Positions 1 to 7,167 of a DNA stretch of 38,675 nucleotides are shown in pieces. Under the pieces are notes generated by a model. It was given only the letters and a program-made list of their open reading frames with translations. It searched no databases and was not told the DNA's origin. Origin of the DNA: Caballeronia sp. (GTDB taxonomy: Bacteria; Pseudomonadota; Gammaproteobacteria; Burkholderiales; Burkholderiaceae); contig NZ_JAQGMM010000069.1 of assembly GCF_028292365.1 (NCBI RefSeq), positions 1 through 38,675 of the forward strand. Reading direction: 5' to 3'. Made by a program: the position numbers and the translations under genes. Numbering within the stretch: the first letter of the stretch is position 1; each line of letters begins with the position of its first letter.

Positions 1-93
1 GCGACCAGGGAACTTCTCGCGACGAGCTTTCGGCTGGGGCAGTAACGGTTCGAGTCGTCGCCATAATTCGTCATCAATGATTGGCTTGTCCAT
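1..93 (-). CDS. IS5-family transposase, N-terminal fragment cut by window edge
   Basis: The first 31 codons read MDKPIIDDELWRRLEPLLPQ and then a basic stretch ending at the window edge. This matches the start of IS5-family (IS1031/IS427-type, DUF4096) transposases, which usually begin with a DDELW-x-LEPLLP motif. The catalytic DDE region lies outside the window, so it cannot be judged whether the gene is intact. The ATG is at 93. A plausible element end lies about 85 bases upstream of it, near 179. Confidence 0.8.
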   Translation of the reverse strand, partial: MDKPIIDDELWRRLEPLLPQPKARREKFPGR

Positions 94-180
94 CCCTTGA
101 TCTCGTCGTCACGATGACAAAGGTTAACAGCATGTCCATGAAGTTAACAGCCCCCTTCACGTCTTTTTGAAACCGCCTCT
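94..180. mobile_element. Probable outer end of the IS5-family element
   Basis: Read on the minus strand, the sequence starting near 179 begins GAGGCGGTTTCAAAAAGACG and leads into the transposase start. This resembles the terminal repeats of IS1031/IS427-type elements, which often begin GAG-x(n)-TTTC. The adjacent TAA would fit the TNA target of the IS1031 group. An 8-base direct repeat (gttaacag) occurs twice between the end and the gene. The partner inverted repeat is outside the window, so this boundary is inferred. Confidence 0.4.
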
Positions 181-309
181 AATTGATTACTCGTAGGCTT
201 ATAACCGCACCTAAAAGAAATATTTGCGTCGGCGAAAACGAATGATTGCGAGCGTCCGAGCGAGGTCGTCCTTGACGGGAATCGCGATTAGGAGAGGGAG
301 AAAGCGAAG

Positions 310-537
310 TTAGGAGGCGTACCAGGGCCACTGATCGGCAACGGCCCACGGAAACAGTTCGCTTACCTGATTAACCTTATTAACCGGATGGTCGGCAATG
401 CGAGAGAAGATATGGCGCAGGTAAGCCTCGAGATCGAGGCCGTTGAGTTTGGCGGTCGCGGCCAACCTGTAGATGGCGGCGCCTCGCTCGTCACGACGTC
501 CGGCATGAACTGTCCGCCCGTCCCGCCCTCGCCAATC
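310..537 (-). pseudogene. IS66-family transposase (TnpC) C-terminal remnant
   Basis: The minus strand encodes ...GAAIYRLAATAKLNG, then LDLEAYLRHIFSRIADHPVN, then a tail ending WPWYAS and a TAA stop at 310-312. AAIYxLxxTAKLNGxDPEAYLRxVLxRIADHPxN is the conserved C-terminal block of IS66-family TnpC transposases. Only about 75 codons are recognisable. The sequence upstream of the block does not continue as a transposase, so the element is truncated. A degenerate match to an IS66 terminal repeat (CGGACGCTCGC on the minus strand, near 248-258) lies downstream. The region 180-309 holds nothing else recognisable. Confidence 0.7.
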
Positions 538-552
538 TGATCAGCAAGACCG

Positions 553-711
553 TTAGTAGACGTTGCTAAAGGCACCTGACAATTCCGCCTTCATCTGATC
601 TAGCAGCCCCGTGACCGGAGCGTAGCTCGTGTGGACGAGGTGTAGCCGGTCATTGAATGTCGCAGCGCCAATCACCTGCTCACCCACGAGACCGAAGGCG
701 ACAGCCGGTCC
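553..711 (-). pseudogene. Orphan C-terminal tail of an unidentified protein
   Basis: A minus-strand frame, different from the ligase frame upstream, reads GPAVAFGLVGEQVIGAATFN and on to a TAA stop at 553-555, ending SGAFSNVY. It has no start codon of its own and begins inside the 3' end of the synthetase gene. The pattern (hydrophobic segment, then DRLHLVHTSY, then a helix with DQMKAEL) is reminiscent of the C-terminus of acyltransferases of the condensation or WS/DGAT type. That likeness is weak and unverified. It is best read as the remains of a gene whose front was deleted, next to the IS remnants. Confidence 0.35.
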
Positions 712-2251
712 CCAGCTCGCCGATTGCTTTCAGCCTGGCCCGGTCCACTTTACCTAATGAATTGCGCGGCAACTGGTCAACTACGATGAGCCGCTCCGGC
801 ATCTTGTAGCTCGCTACCCTGGTGGACAGATCGCGCAACACGTCCTCGACCTCCGTCGCGGCTTCGCTCAGTTCAACGAACCCAATCACGCGCTGACCGA
901 GGACTGCGTCCGGCACTCCAACTATCGCTGCCTCGCGCACACCGCGATGAACAGTAAGCGCATGCTCAACTTCGGTCGGCGAGATGTTCGACCCGCCACG
1001 AATGATCAGGTTTTTCTTTCTGGCGACGTACCAGAAATCGCCGGCCTCGTCCTGGCGCAGCACATCGCCGGTGGCCCACCAGCCATCCTTGCGTGCATCG
1101 TCGATGCGTCCGGGGCCGAGCCAGTAGCCCACGAACATGTTCGGCCCGCGCAGCAACAGTTCGCCCGCTTCGCCGTGCTTGACGGGGTTGCCCTCTGCGT
1201 CGACGAGGCAGACCCGGTCCATGTCGACCGCGCGGCACACCGGCCCGATATCGAATCCATAGGTGAACGTGCCCGCGCTTTCGCTCATTCCTAGAAAGTT
1301 GCGCATCCGGACGCCGAACACCCGCAAAAACTCTTCCTGCAGACTCGGCGGCGTCGTGTCGCCTCCGACGAGGCAGGTGCCCAGCGACGTGACGTTGCGT
1401 GGCTGCACGATCTGCCGGGCGATCGCCTCCGAATACATGAACGGCAACCACATCAGCATCGTGCAACGGTGCAGTTCTATCAGGTCGAGCGCGGCTGCTG
1501 GCTCGAACCGGTCCATCAGAACGCAGGTACCGCCTGTGGCTAAGGTGGTCAGTGCAGTGAACAGCCCTGCCCCATGCATCATCGGCGTGGCAATCAGCGC
1601 GACATCGTACGGTCTCAACGCAATGGCCTGGCATGCCTGCATCATCGCGGACACCGTGCGCAGGGTATGCGTGACGAACTTGGGTTCTCCCGTCGTGCCG
1701 GACGTTGACAGGAGAAGCGCCGGTTCATCGACGCACACCGGCGCGAATCGCACCTCGTCCGCCTGCTGCGCGACCAACTCGCACCATGCCCGGGCGCCCG
1801 TGTCGCGATCCGAACCGTCGACAAGAAACCGCTTGTCGGCATCGAGAATGGAAGCATCCATCCCGGCAATCGCGCCGTATAGATCAATCTGACCCAGATA
1901 CAACGAAACCTGCAGCCGTCGCAACTGCGGCTCGAGTTCCGTACGGGTGAGCCGGGTATTCAGCGGTACCGCAATCATGCCGGTCAACATGCACGCGTAA
2001 AATGCGGCGACGGTTTCCAGTTTGTTCGTCAGATGCAGTGCGACGCGATCGCCCGGTCTCAGACCCTGAACGAGGAGGGCTTGTGAAAAGCGTCTGACGT
2101 ACCGTGCCAGACGATCATAGGTCCACGTGTTATTTCCGGCGATCAGCGCAATGGCATCGGGGCGGGCTGCGGCAGACTCGAACAGGCGTTCGTGCAATGT
2201 AACGAGTCGCGGCGTCTGGTTGGATTGGAAGGGAATGGCGGGACAAGACAT
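680..2251 (-). CDS. Class I acyl-CoA synthetase / AMP-dependent ligase
   Basis: This 523-residue protein belongs to the adenylate-forming superfamily. It should activate a carboxylic acid (fatty or aryl acid, substrate unknown) with ATP to an acyl-AMP and then to a CoA thioester in the cytoplasm. The P-loop STSGTTGEPK lies at about 182-191. Further motifs are GMSES, WWATGD and the hinge region KKNLIIRGGSNISPTEVE, with the C-terminal catalytic lysine in NSLGKVDR near residue 501. Length is normal for the family. The last 15 or so residues (GTGCRLRSRG) look non-native and overlap the orphan tail in another frame, so the extreme C-terminus may have been altered by a deletion. A promoter-like GGAATA-N17-GTT box (2302-2327) lies about 50 bases upstream. 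Confidence 0.85.
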   Translation of the reverse strand: MSCPAIPFQSNQTPRLVTLHERLFESAAARPDAIALIAGNNTWTYDRLARYVRRFSQALLVQGLRPGDRVALHLTNKLETVAAFYACMLTGMIAVPLNTRLTRTELEPQLRRLQVSLYLGQIDLYGAIAGMDASILDADKRFLVDGSDRDTGARAWCELVAQQADEVRFAPVCVDEPALLLSTSGTTGEPKFVTHTLRTVSAMMQACQAIALRPYDVALIATPMMHGAGLFTALTTLATGGTCVLMDRFEPAAALDLIELHRCTMLMWLPFMYSEAIARQIVQPRNVTSLGTCLVGGDTTPPSLQEEFLRVFGVRMRNFLGMSESAGTFTYGFDIGPVCRAVDMDRVCLVDAEGNPVKHGEAGELLLRGPNMFVGYWLGPGRIDDARKDGWWATGDVLRQDEAGDFWYVARKKNLIIRGGSNISPTEVEHALTVHRGVREAAIVGVPDAVLGQRVIGFVELSEAATEVEDVLRDLSTRVASYKMPERLIVVDQLPRNSLGKVDRARLKAIGELGTGCRLRSRG

Positions 2252-2301
2252 GGCGGTGTTCCAGAAGGTCGATTGGCTGTCGATGACAGGCGTGTCTTCA
2301 G

Positions 2302-2327
2302 AACAAGCAACGCTCGCACTTTATTCC
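2302..2327 (-). promoter_or_regulatory. ECF-type promoter-like box A (upstream of the ligase)
   Basis: On the minus strand: CGGAATA, 17-base spacer, GTTCTG, with T before GTT. It shares the YGGAATA-N15/16-TGTT pattern of eight other sites in this window. The predicted transcription start would give a leader of about 45 bases before the ATG at 2251. Confidence 0.5.
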
Positions 2328-2417
2328 GGCGCTTGCGCTGCGGCCAACCTTCAACCTGCAACCTCCAATCTCGTTCCCCACGCCGATGACAACGGCATGT
2401 ATATCCAGCGCCATCAT

Positions 2418-2861
2418 CTAGTCCAGCGGCACGGTAATAACGGCACGCCCTGCGGCACGTTTCACCAGCTCCGCGTGGTGCGATGGCTGGGCCCACCACC
2501 TTGCCAGTCCACGCGGATTCCGGTGACCCAGCACAAGCAGGTCCGCGTTGACCAGGCCTGCATACTTGGCCATGCTATCAACCACGTTACCTGCCGCGAT
2601 GTATCCGCGCGCAACCGTTCCGCTCTCTCTCAAATGATCCAGCGCTTCCTCCAGGAGCCGCTTTGTCGCGCCTTCCATCTGCACACACGCCATGTCCGAT
2701 ACGTATCCGACACTGCTGCCGATAGCCGAGCCAATATCCATCACCGAGAGAACATGAACGGTAGCGGCTAACGCACACCCCAGACGTGTCGCGCGCAGTA
2801 ATGCCGATTTGGATTCAAGTGATCCATCGTAGTAGACGAGCAGATTGTAGTGGTCAGGCAT
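2418..2861 (-). CDS. Universal stress protein (UspA family)
   Basis: This 147-residue single-domain protein starts with the usual beta strand and aspartate (YNLLVYYDGS) and ends AGRAVITVPLD, the typical last strand of UspA folds. The LVLGHRNPRG segment corresponds to the nucleotide-loop region. The usual ATP-binding signature G-2x-G-9x-G-(S/T) is only partly kept: after GHRNPRG the sequence runs LARWWAQPSHHAEL. ATP binding is therefore uncertain. Bacterial Usp proteins are made under stress and stationary conditions. A GGAATA-N16-GTT box about 55 bases upstream suggests shared control with the secretion locus. Confidence 0.85.
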   Translation of the reverse strand: MPDHYNLLVYYDGSLESKSALLRATRLGCALAATVHVLSVMDIGSAIGSSVGYVSDMACVQMEGATKRLLEEALDHLRESGTVARGYIAAGNVVDSMAKYAGLVNADLLVLGHRNPRGLARWWAQPSHHAELVKRAAGRAVITVPLD

Positions 2862-2914
2862 AGGGACTCTCGGTCGTGCGACGAAGGAAGTTTCGCCGGA
2901 TCTGTAATTTCCAT

Positions 2915-2939
2915 AACATCCTGGGGGACGCGGTATTCC
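2915..2939 (-). promoter_or_regulatory. ECF-type promoter-like box B (upstream of usp)
   Basis: Minus strand: TGGAATA, 16-base spacer, GTTATG, with T before GTT. The -10-like part is identical to box E (GTTATG) ahead of the second anti-sigma gene. The predicted leader to the usp ATG at 2861 is about 45-50 bases. Confidence 0.55.
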
Positions 2940-2974
2940 AGAAAAAGCGCAATTCTTTTTGTCGCACGCGGCGC

Positions 2975-3000
2975 GGAATAAGACTGCAACAACAGATGTT
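2975..3000 (+). promoter_or_regulatory. ECF-type promoter-like box C (no gene assigned)
   Basis: Plus strand: CGGAATA, 17-base spacer, GTTCAG, with T before GTT. It points rightward into 3001-3192 and then antisense across the deaminase-like gene. No protein gene with a ribosome binding site follows at a normal distance, so it could drive a non-coding or antisense transcript, or be a relic. Confidence 0.4.
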
Positions 3001-3192
3001 CAGAGAAGGACGATTCAGAGCCAAAGGGACCGATTAGGCGAAAGGGGATCGGGCAATTCGGACTGCGGAATTACCGTTCCCTCTTTGCATGCCTGTTTCT
3101 TTGCGCGCACTCGGGAAACGTTCGTTCGCGTGCATCGCAGACAGAGACGATCGCGGCGGTTCCCGCGTCGTCTGCACCACCGGGAAATCCGC

Positions 3193-3897
3193 TCACAGTC
3201 CAGCGTCTTTTGCCGTTGCTTCAAGCTCCGGGCTGAACGCCTGATATCTTTCATTGCTTGTGACGAGCGCCTGTCCAGCCTGAACATTGTTCCATTGATC
3301 CAGCGACATTCTTCCTTGCTTCTTCGTCTGCAAGATTCCCCATGGCTTCCGATAGTAGATGGCCCAGGATGTGATGGAAGCGTTCTCGTTAATCAGGAGA
3401 TTGATCTTGGCGAAACAGGAAGGCGGCTTGCCGGAAATGTTATTGCTCGCCTTGTTGCCGTCGTAGAGGGTGCATGGGCTATCCGACAGATACAGCTTGG
3501 CCGTGTCGGGCTGCTCGCCATTGCGGGCTTGCGAGTAGTCTTCCATGATGTCGGGCCATGCAAGGATCAGTCTCTCCTCGGCGTGGCCAACCTTATCCCT
3601 CAGACCCTGAACCCCGACCTCAGCCGCAATCTTCTCATTGATGTTTCGTCGATCCATCGCAGAGATCGCTTGCCCGGAGTTCCGAACGGCCGCCTGTTCG
3701 ATTCGGTCCTTGAGAGCCTGGCCGATCACCTGCACGACATTCTGTGTGGAGTGCGTAGCCCAATAACCGCTGTTTCCAGATGCCGAGCTGGATAGCTCGA
3801 CGACGGCCCAGACGCAATTCCTTCCCTGGTTGGCCGCAAGAATCGACTTGAAGGCCTGGCTCAAACTGTTCGAGGTAACGATGTGATTCGGCAGCAC
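3193..3897 (-). CDS. Deaminase-superfamily protein, candidate secreted toxin/effector
   Basis: This 234-residue protein has no signal peptide or membrane segment. It starts with GTG at 3897, chosen because AGGAG lies seven bases upstream. The order of elements fits the cytidine-deaminase-like fold: a strand pair (CVWAVVEL ... GYWATHS, 28-50), then H105-A106-E107 starting a helix (HAEERLILAW), then strand LYLSDSPC with P141-C142, then C161 at the head of a helix (SCFAKINLLI), then a strand (TSWAIYYRKPWG). H105, C142 and C161 would bind zinc and E107 would be catalytic. The 18-residue insert between the two cysteines is unlike the housekeeping PCxxC motif but resembles some bacterial toxin deaminase clades. 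Base composition is lower in GC than neighbours, a sign of transfer. Its substrate is unknown. A GGAATA box upstream links it to the T6SS genes. Confidence 0.65.
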   Translation of the reverse strand: MLPNHIVTSNSLSQAFKSILAANQGRNCVWAVVELSSSASGNSGYWATHSTQNVVQVIGQALKDRIEQAAVRNSGQAISAMDRRNINEKIAAEVGVQGLRDKVGHAEERLILAWPDIMEDYSQARNGEQPDTAKLYLSDSPCTLYDGNKASNNISGKPPSCFAKINLLINENASITSWAIYYRKPWGILQTKKQGRMSLDQWNNVQAGQALVTSNERYQAFSPELEATAKDAGL

Positions 3898-3959
3898 TCG
3901 GATTCTCCTTTAGAAGTTGGGGCATGAAAATATCGACGTCGGGCCATGCGTCTCTGTTC

Positions 3960-3984
3960 AACACCCCATGAGCCTTTTTATTCC
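3960..3984 (-). promoter_or_regulatory. ECF-type promoter-like box D (upstream of the deaminase-like gene)
   Basis: Minus strand: CGGAATA, 16-base spacer, GTTGAA, with T before GTT. It lies 62 bases upstream of the GTG start at 3897, leaving a predicted leader of about 55 bases that includes the AGGAG ribosome binding site. Confidence 0.55.
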
Positions 3985-4131
3985 GCTACGCGATGGAGAC
4001 GAGATACGGCGACAAGATACCGAGACCCCCGGTTTGCCGCGAATAGATTCCATTGCGCGGCCATGCATCGAGGCGCACCCTGTCCTATACTCCTTAACTT
4101 TTCGGATCGGCATCCGCTGTCACGCTGCATC

Positions 4132-5205
4132 ATGTCCCCACTCCAGCCATCGTCGCTTGTTCTCCGATACGCCCTCATCGCACTCGTCCTTGCGGCTGTC
4201 ACCGGAGCGTTCGCGCGGGTCGCGGGCTGGATTCACTGGCCGGGCAGCGAGCCCACGCTGACACCGGCCCGAATGATCGATGCCTTCGAGAACAGCATGG
4301 GCCTGCACGCCGGCTTTCGCCGCAATCATGCCAAGGGTGTGTGCGTGAGCGGCTACTTCGACAGCAACGGCAGCGCCGCCGCGCTTTCGCGTGCGAGCGT
4401 GTTCGAGCGTGGCCGCACGCCCGTGATCGGGCGTTTCTCGGCGCCGGGCGGCGATCCCTCCCAGGACGACGCCGAAGCGTCCGTGCGCAGCTTTGCCCTG
4501 CTCTTCTCAGTGCGCAACGGAGAGCAATGGCGCACGGCAATGAACTCCGTGCCGATCTTCGCAGTTGCCACGCCACAGGCGCTATACGAACAACTGGTGG
4601 CTCTGCGCCCGGATGCGCGGACCGGGCGGCCGGACCCCGCGAAACTGAACGCGTTCCTTGCGAAGCACCCCGAAACAATGGCCTTTCGCCAGTGGATCGA
4701 TACCCATCCGCCTTCCTCGGCTTTCTATAATGCGAGTTACTTCAGCATCGACGCGTTCCGTTTCGCCGACGCCAATGGCAACACGCGCTTCGTCCGCTGG
4801 AGTGTCGTGCCCGACACGCCTTATGCGCCGTCGAACGACCGTACTAACCCGGCGCGCGATCCCGACTTTCTCGCGCATGATCTCAGCCTGCGCTTGCAGG
4901 CCGGCACCGTTTCCTGGCGCCTCATGCTGACGCCGGCAGACCCGGGGGACCCGGTCGACGACGCAACGCGCGCATGGCCTCCCGCGCGCGAATTGCATCG
5001 GGTGGACGCCGGCAAGATCGTGATCGAGCGCGCCGAGAGCCAGATCGACGGCGGCTGCCGGGACATCAATTTCGATCCGCTGATCCTCCCCCATGGCATC
5101 ACGCCATCGGACGATCCGCTGCTTGCCGCGCGCTCGGCGGCCTACGCGGTTTCGTTCGACCGGCGAACGCGCGAAGAGGCGGGCGTTGGCACGCATCGGC
5201 GTTAG
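4132..5205 (+). CDS. Catalase-family (SrpA-like) heme peroxidase, membrane anchored
   Basis: This protein of about 357 residues belongs to the catalase-related peroxidases (SrpA type). They use heme to reduce peroxides and are shorter than true catalases. An N-terminal hydrophobic segment (SLVLRYALIALVLAAVTGAF, about 8-26) should act as a membrane anchor or uncleaved signal. The distal histidine is H66 in RRNHAKG, followed by GRFSAPGGDPSQDDA and RSFALLFS, as in the family. Near the end, DPLILPHGI and SDDPLLAARSAAYAVSF match the heme-side conserved block. The start at 4132 was preferred because the open frame upstream encodes no conserved sequence. The C-terminus (REEAGVGTHRR) is short. No GGAATA box was found upstream. 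Confidence 0.85.
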   Translation: MSPLQPSSLVLRYALIALVLAAVTGAFARVAGWIHWPGSEPTLTPARMIDAFENSMGLHAGFRRNHAKGVCVSGYFDSNGSAAALSRASVFERGRTPVIGRFSAPGGDPSQDDAEASVRSFALLFSVRNGEQWRTAMNSVPIFAVATPQALYEQLVALRPDARTGRPDPAKLNAFLAKHPETMAFRQWIDTHPPSSAFYNASYFSIDAFRFADANGNTRFVRWSVVPDTPYAPSNDRTNPARDPDFLAHDLSLRLQAGTVSWRLMLTPADPGDPVDDATRAWPPARELHRVDAGKIVIERAESQIDGGCRDINFDPLILPHGITPSDDPLLAARSAAYAVSFDRRTREEAGVGTHRR

Positions 5206-5412
5206 CGAGGGCGGCATCGAGACCTTCATTGATGCATTGAAGACCGCTTTCACACGTTATTCGGTCTCAAGTTAAACTACGCCGTTCGAACTTCGTGGCG
5301 AAAAAAAACGATGGCGAACGGTAGTGCATTTTTTGTGAGGTGAACGCGTTCGCAGTGCGGTGTTCGCCGTGCTGTCGAACACGTCTCGGGGAACATGGGA
5401 GATTTTCGTTCA

Positions 5413-5958
5413 ATGAACGACGCAGATTTACCGAGCATGCTTCCCGAAATGCTGCCGCGCTTGTGGGCGTTCGCGCTTCGCCTGTCGGGCGACCAGCATG
5501 ACGCCGAGGATCTCGTGCAGCGCGCCTGCCTGCGCGGGCTCGAACGTGCTCATCAGCTTCAGCCCGGCACGGCTCCGTTGAGCTGGATGTTCTCGATTGT
5601 CCATTCAACCTGGATCAACGAACTGCGCGCCCGCAGCGTGCGCAAACGGTCGAGTTTTGATTGGGACGACGACTTCCTCGAGAATCTTCCCGACCCTGTC
5701 GACAAGGGTCCCGAAACGCAATTGATGCACGGGCAGATCATCGACGCTGTCGAACGCTTGCCGGAGGCGCAGCGCGCTGTGATGCTGCTTGTCGCCGTCG
5801 AAGGCCTGAGCTACCAGGAAGCCGCCGACGTGCTCGAGGTGCCTATCGGCACGGTCATGAGCCGCCTGTCGCGCGCGCGCCAGGCGGTCGGCGCGCTGCT
5901 TGGCGGCGAGACGCCGAAAACCCGGCCCGCGAAGACACAAAAGGATTCAATCGCATGA
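5413..5958 (+). CDS. ECF-family RNA polymerase sigma factor
   Basis: This 181-residue sigma-70-family protein has only regions 2 and 4, as in ECF sigma factors. Region 2 is LWAFALRLSGDQHDAEDLVQ through SWMFSIVHSTWINELR; region 4 is LPEAQRAVMLLVAVEGLSYQ with the helix-turn-helix AADVLEVPIGTVMSRLSRAR. Its stop overlaps the start of the anti-sigma gene (ATGA at 5955-5958), so the two are translationally coupled. The alternative ATG at 5395 would add six residues; 5413 was chosen because the protein there begins in the usual MNDADLP way with GGGAG upstream. It is the natural candidate to read the nine GGAATA-type boxes, although no such box precedes this gene itself. Confidence 0.92.
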   Translation: MNDADLPSMLPEMLPRLWAFALRLSGDQHDAEDLVQRACLRGLERAHQLQPGTAPLSWMFSIVHSTWINELRARSVRKRSSFDWDDDFLENLPDPVDKGPETQLMHGQIIDAVERLPEAQRAVMLLVAVEGLSYQEAADVLEVPIGTVMSRLSRARQAVGALLGGETPKTRPAKTQKDSIA

Positions 5959-6866
5959 TGGCTGACGACGCTCAACTTCTCGGTTACGTAGATGGCGAAC
6001 TGTCGCCCGAGGGTCGCCGCGCGGTCGAAGCACAACTGCGCGCGTCCTCCGAAGCAAGGGAAAAGGTCGCGCTGTTGCGCGCTTCGCGACTCGATTTCGA
6101 GGGCGCTTTCGCACAACAGAATCTCCCGCGGGTGCCTGATTCGCTGAAGCTCAAGGTCGACGAGATGGTCCGCGCGCATCGCGCCCTGGAATCGAACGAC
6201 CCGGCCCTGCCCCCCAGCGAAAAAGCGCTCTCCGAACCCGTGCGCTCGCGCTTGCGCGGCGTGCCGGTCTGGCTGGCCGCGGCCTGCGTGGCCGGGGCTT
6301 TCGCCTGCGGAACGTTCGTGCGGCTCGGCCCGCTTGCAAGCCCGTTTTCGAGCCCGTTTTCAAGCGGTGGCGCGCAGATGGCCGCCAACGCCGACGTGTC
6401 GCCTTGGGTAGCGGCGGCGGTCGGTTACCAGAAGCTGTACACGCGCGACACCGTCGCGTACACGCAGGAAGATCCGGCGGCCGCCGCGAACATCGTCAAG
6501 GATATCCGCAGCGACGACCGGCTCGCCCTGCGCATTCCGGACCTGACGAGCGCCGGGCTGACGTTCAAGTCAGTGCAACGCCTGCGCTTCAACAACAAGC
6601 CGCTCGTGCAGATCGTCTATCTGCCGCAAAATGGCCCGCCCATTGCGCTGTGCGTGATGAAAGACCCCAAGCCGGACCAGCCGGTTGCGACGAAGACGGT
6701 CGATGCAATGAACGTCGCGACGTGGCGGCAGGCGGAACTGAGCTATGCGCTTATCGGGAAGCCGGGCGACGTCGATTTCGCCGCGCTGGGCAAGCGCATC
6801 TCCAATCTCGACATGGCTCCGCTTTTCAGCGATGCCTCGCCGATCGACCGGCCCACGTCCGGATGA
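5955..6866 (+). CDS. Membrane anti-sigma factor, cognate to the upstream ECF sigma
   Basis: This 303-residue protein has an N-terminal cytoplasmic anti-sigma domain (DDAQLLGYVDGELSPEGRRA). The zinc-binding HxxxCxxC motif of ZAS-type anti-sigmas is absent. One membrane helix follows at about 103-122 (VPVWLAAACVAGAFACGTFV). The periplasmic domain of about 180 residues contains RLRFNNKPLVQIVYLP and IALCVMKDPKP. In this family the protein holds its sigma factor inactive until a periplasmic signal arrives. Coupled translation with the sigma gene supports pairing. Odd point: a perfect 12-base tandem repeat at 6339-6362 encodes SPFSSPFSS just outside the membrane helix. Confidence 0.85.
   Translation: MMADDAQLLGYVDGELSPEGRRAVEAQLRASSEAREKVALLRASRLDFEGAFAQQNLPRVPDSLKLKVDEMVRAHRALESNDPALPPSEKALSEPVRSRLRGVPVWLAAACVAGAFACGTFVRLGPLASPFSSPFSSGGAQMAANADVSPWVAAAVGYQKLYTRDTVAYTQEDPAAAANIVKDIRSDDRLALRIPDLTSAGLTFKSVQRLRFNNKPLVQIVYLPQNGPPIALCVMKDPKPDQPVATKTVDAMNVATWRQAELSYALIGKPGDVDFAALGKRISNLDMAPLFSDASPIDRPTSG
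6339..6362. repeat. Tandem 12-base repeat inside the anti-sigma gene
   Basis: Two copies of a 12-base unit (agcccgttttcg, with one final-base change) lie in frame and encode SPFSSPFS. Gain or loss of a unit would keep the frame and change the linker just outside the membrane. Confidence 0.8.
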
Positions 6867-6920
6867 CGGCATGCCCGAGCGCGTCGCGCGACAGCGACGC
6901 ATCGGGCAGTGGCGCGGCGA

Positions 6921-6954
6921 ATTGCAGTAAGCCATTGCAGTAAGCCTTTACTGC
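6921..6954. repeat. 13-base tandem duplication followed by an inverted arm
   Basis: The unit attgcagtaagcc occurs twice with no gap (6921-6933 and 6934-6946). GCAGTAA at 6937-6943 can pair with TTACTGC at 6948-6954 across a 4-base loop, and the first copy offers an alternative partner. No T-run follows, so it is not a standard terminator. Confidence 0.7.
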
Positions 6955-7068
6955 GACCGGGCGTGCGTTAGACGAAATACTCAGGCGCTGGCAACCCACC
7001 AGAACGCAGTCCCGTACCACGCGGCTCAACGGCCGACGCGGGTTCGAACAAAAACCTGAAAACCCGAT

Positions 7069-7093
7069 GGAATAATGTAAAGCCACAGGTGTT
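7069..7093 (+). promoter_or_regulatory. ECF-type promoter-like box E (upstream of the second anti-sigma gene)
   Basis: Plus strand: TGGAATA, 16-base spacer, GTTATG, with T before GTT. It lies about 75 bases upstream of the ATG at 7168. It shares GGAATAAT and the 16-base spacing with box F. Confidence 0.6.
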
Positions 7094-7167
7094 ATGTCAT
7101 TAGCCCTTATGGCGTCATGCGGGTCGGGGCGAGGTGCCCCAACCCGCGAAGAGCGAAGACAGGCCTT

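Larger units (their letters stand above)
2862..3192. other. Intergenic region between usp and the deaminase-like gene
   Basis: This stretch holds two promoter-like boxes facing away from each other: box B (2915-2939, leftward, serving usp) and box C (2975-3000, rightward, no recognised gene). No open reading frame with a convincing ribosome binding site was found. In particular there is no clear immunity gene directly downstream of the deaminase-like gene. Confidence 0.5.
6867..7167. other. Intergenic region between the two anti-sigma genes
   Basis: No gene is visible in these 301 bases. They contain a perfect 13-base tandem duplication with a hairpin (6921-6954) and the promoter-like box E (7069-7093). 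The second anti-sigma gene therefore probably has its own promoter and is not simply read through from the sigma operon. Confidence 0.6.

Noticed and set aside
2959-3795. Long plus-strand open frame across the deaminase-like gene, starting near box C
   Set aside because: It is the antisense of the deaminase-like gene, has no ribosome binding site or recognisable domain, and its sequence is rich in Arg and His as expected for a shadow frame.
3635-3964. Minus-strand 109-codon frame overlapping the start of the deaminase-like gene
   Set aside because: It has no family features and reads the deaminase-like gene in the wrong frame; the AGGAG site and GTG at 3897 favour the other frame.
3946-4131. 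Longer upstream start for the catalase-family protein
   Set aside because: The extension has no conserved sequence and would place the membrane anchor far inside the protein.
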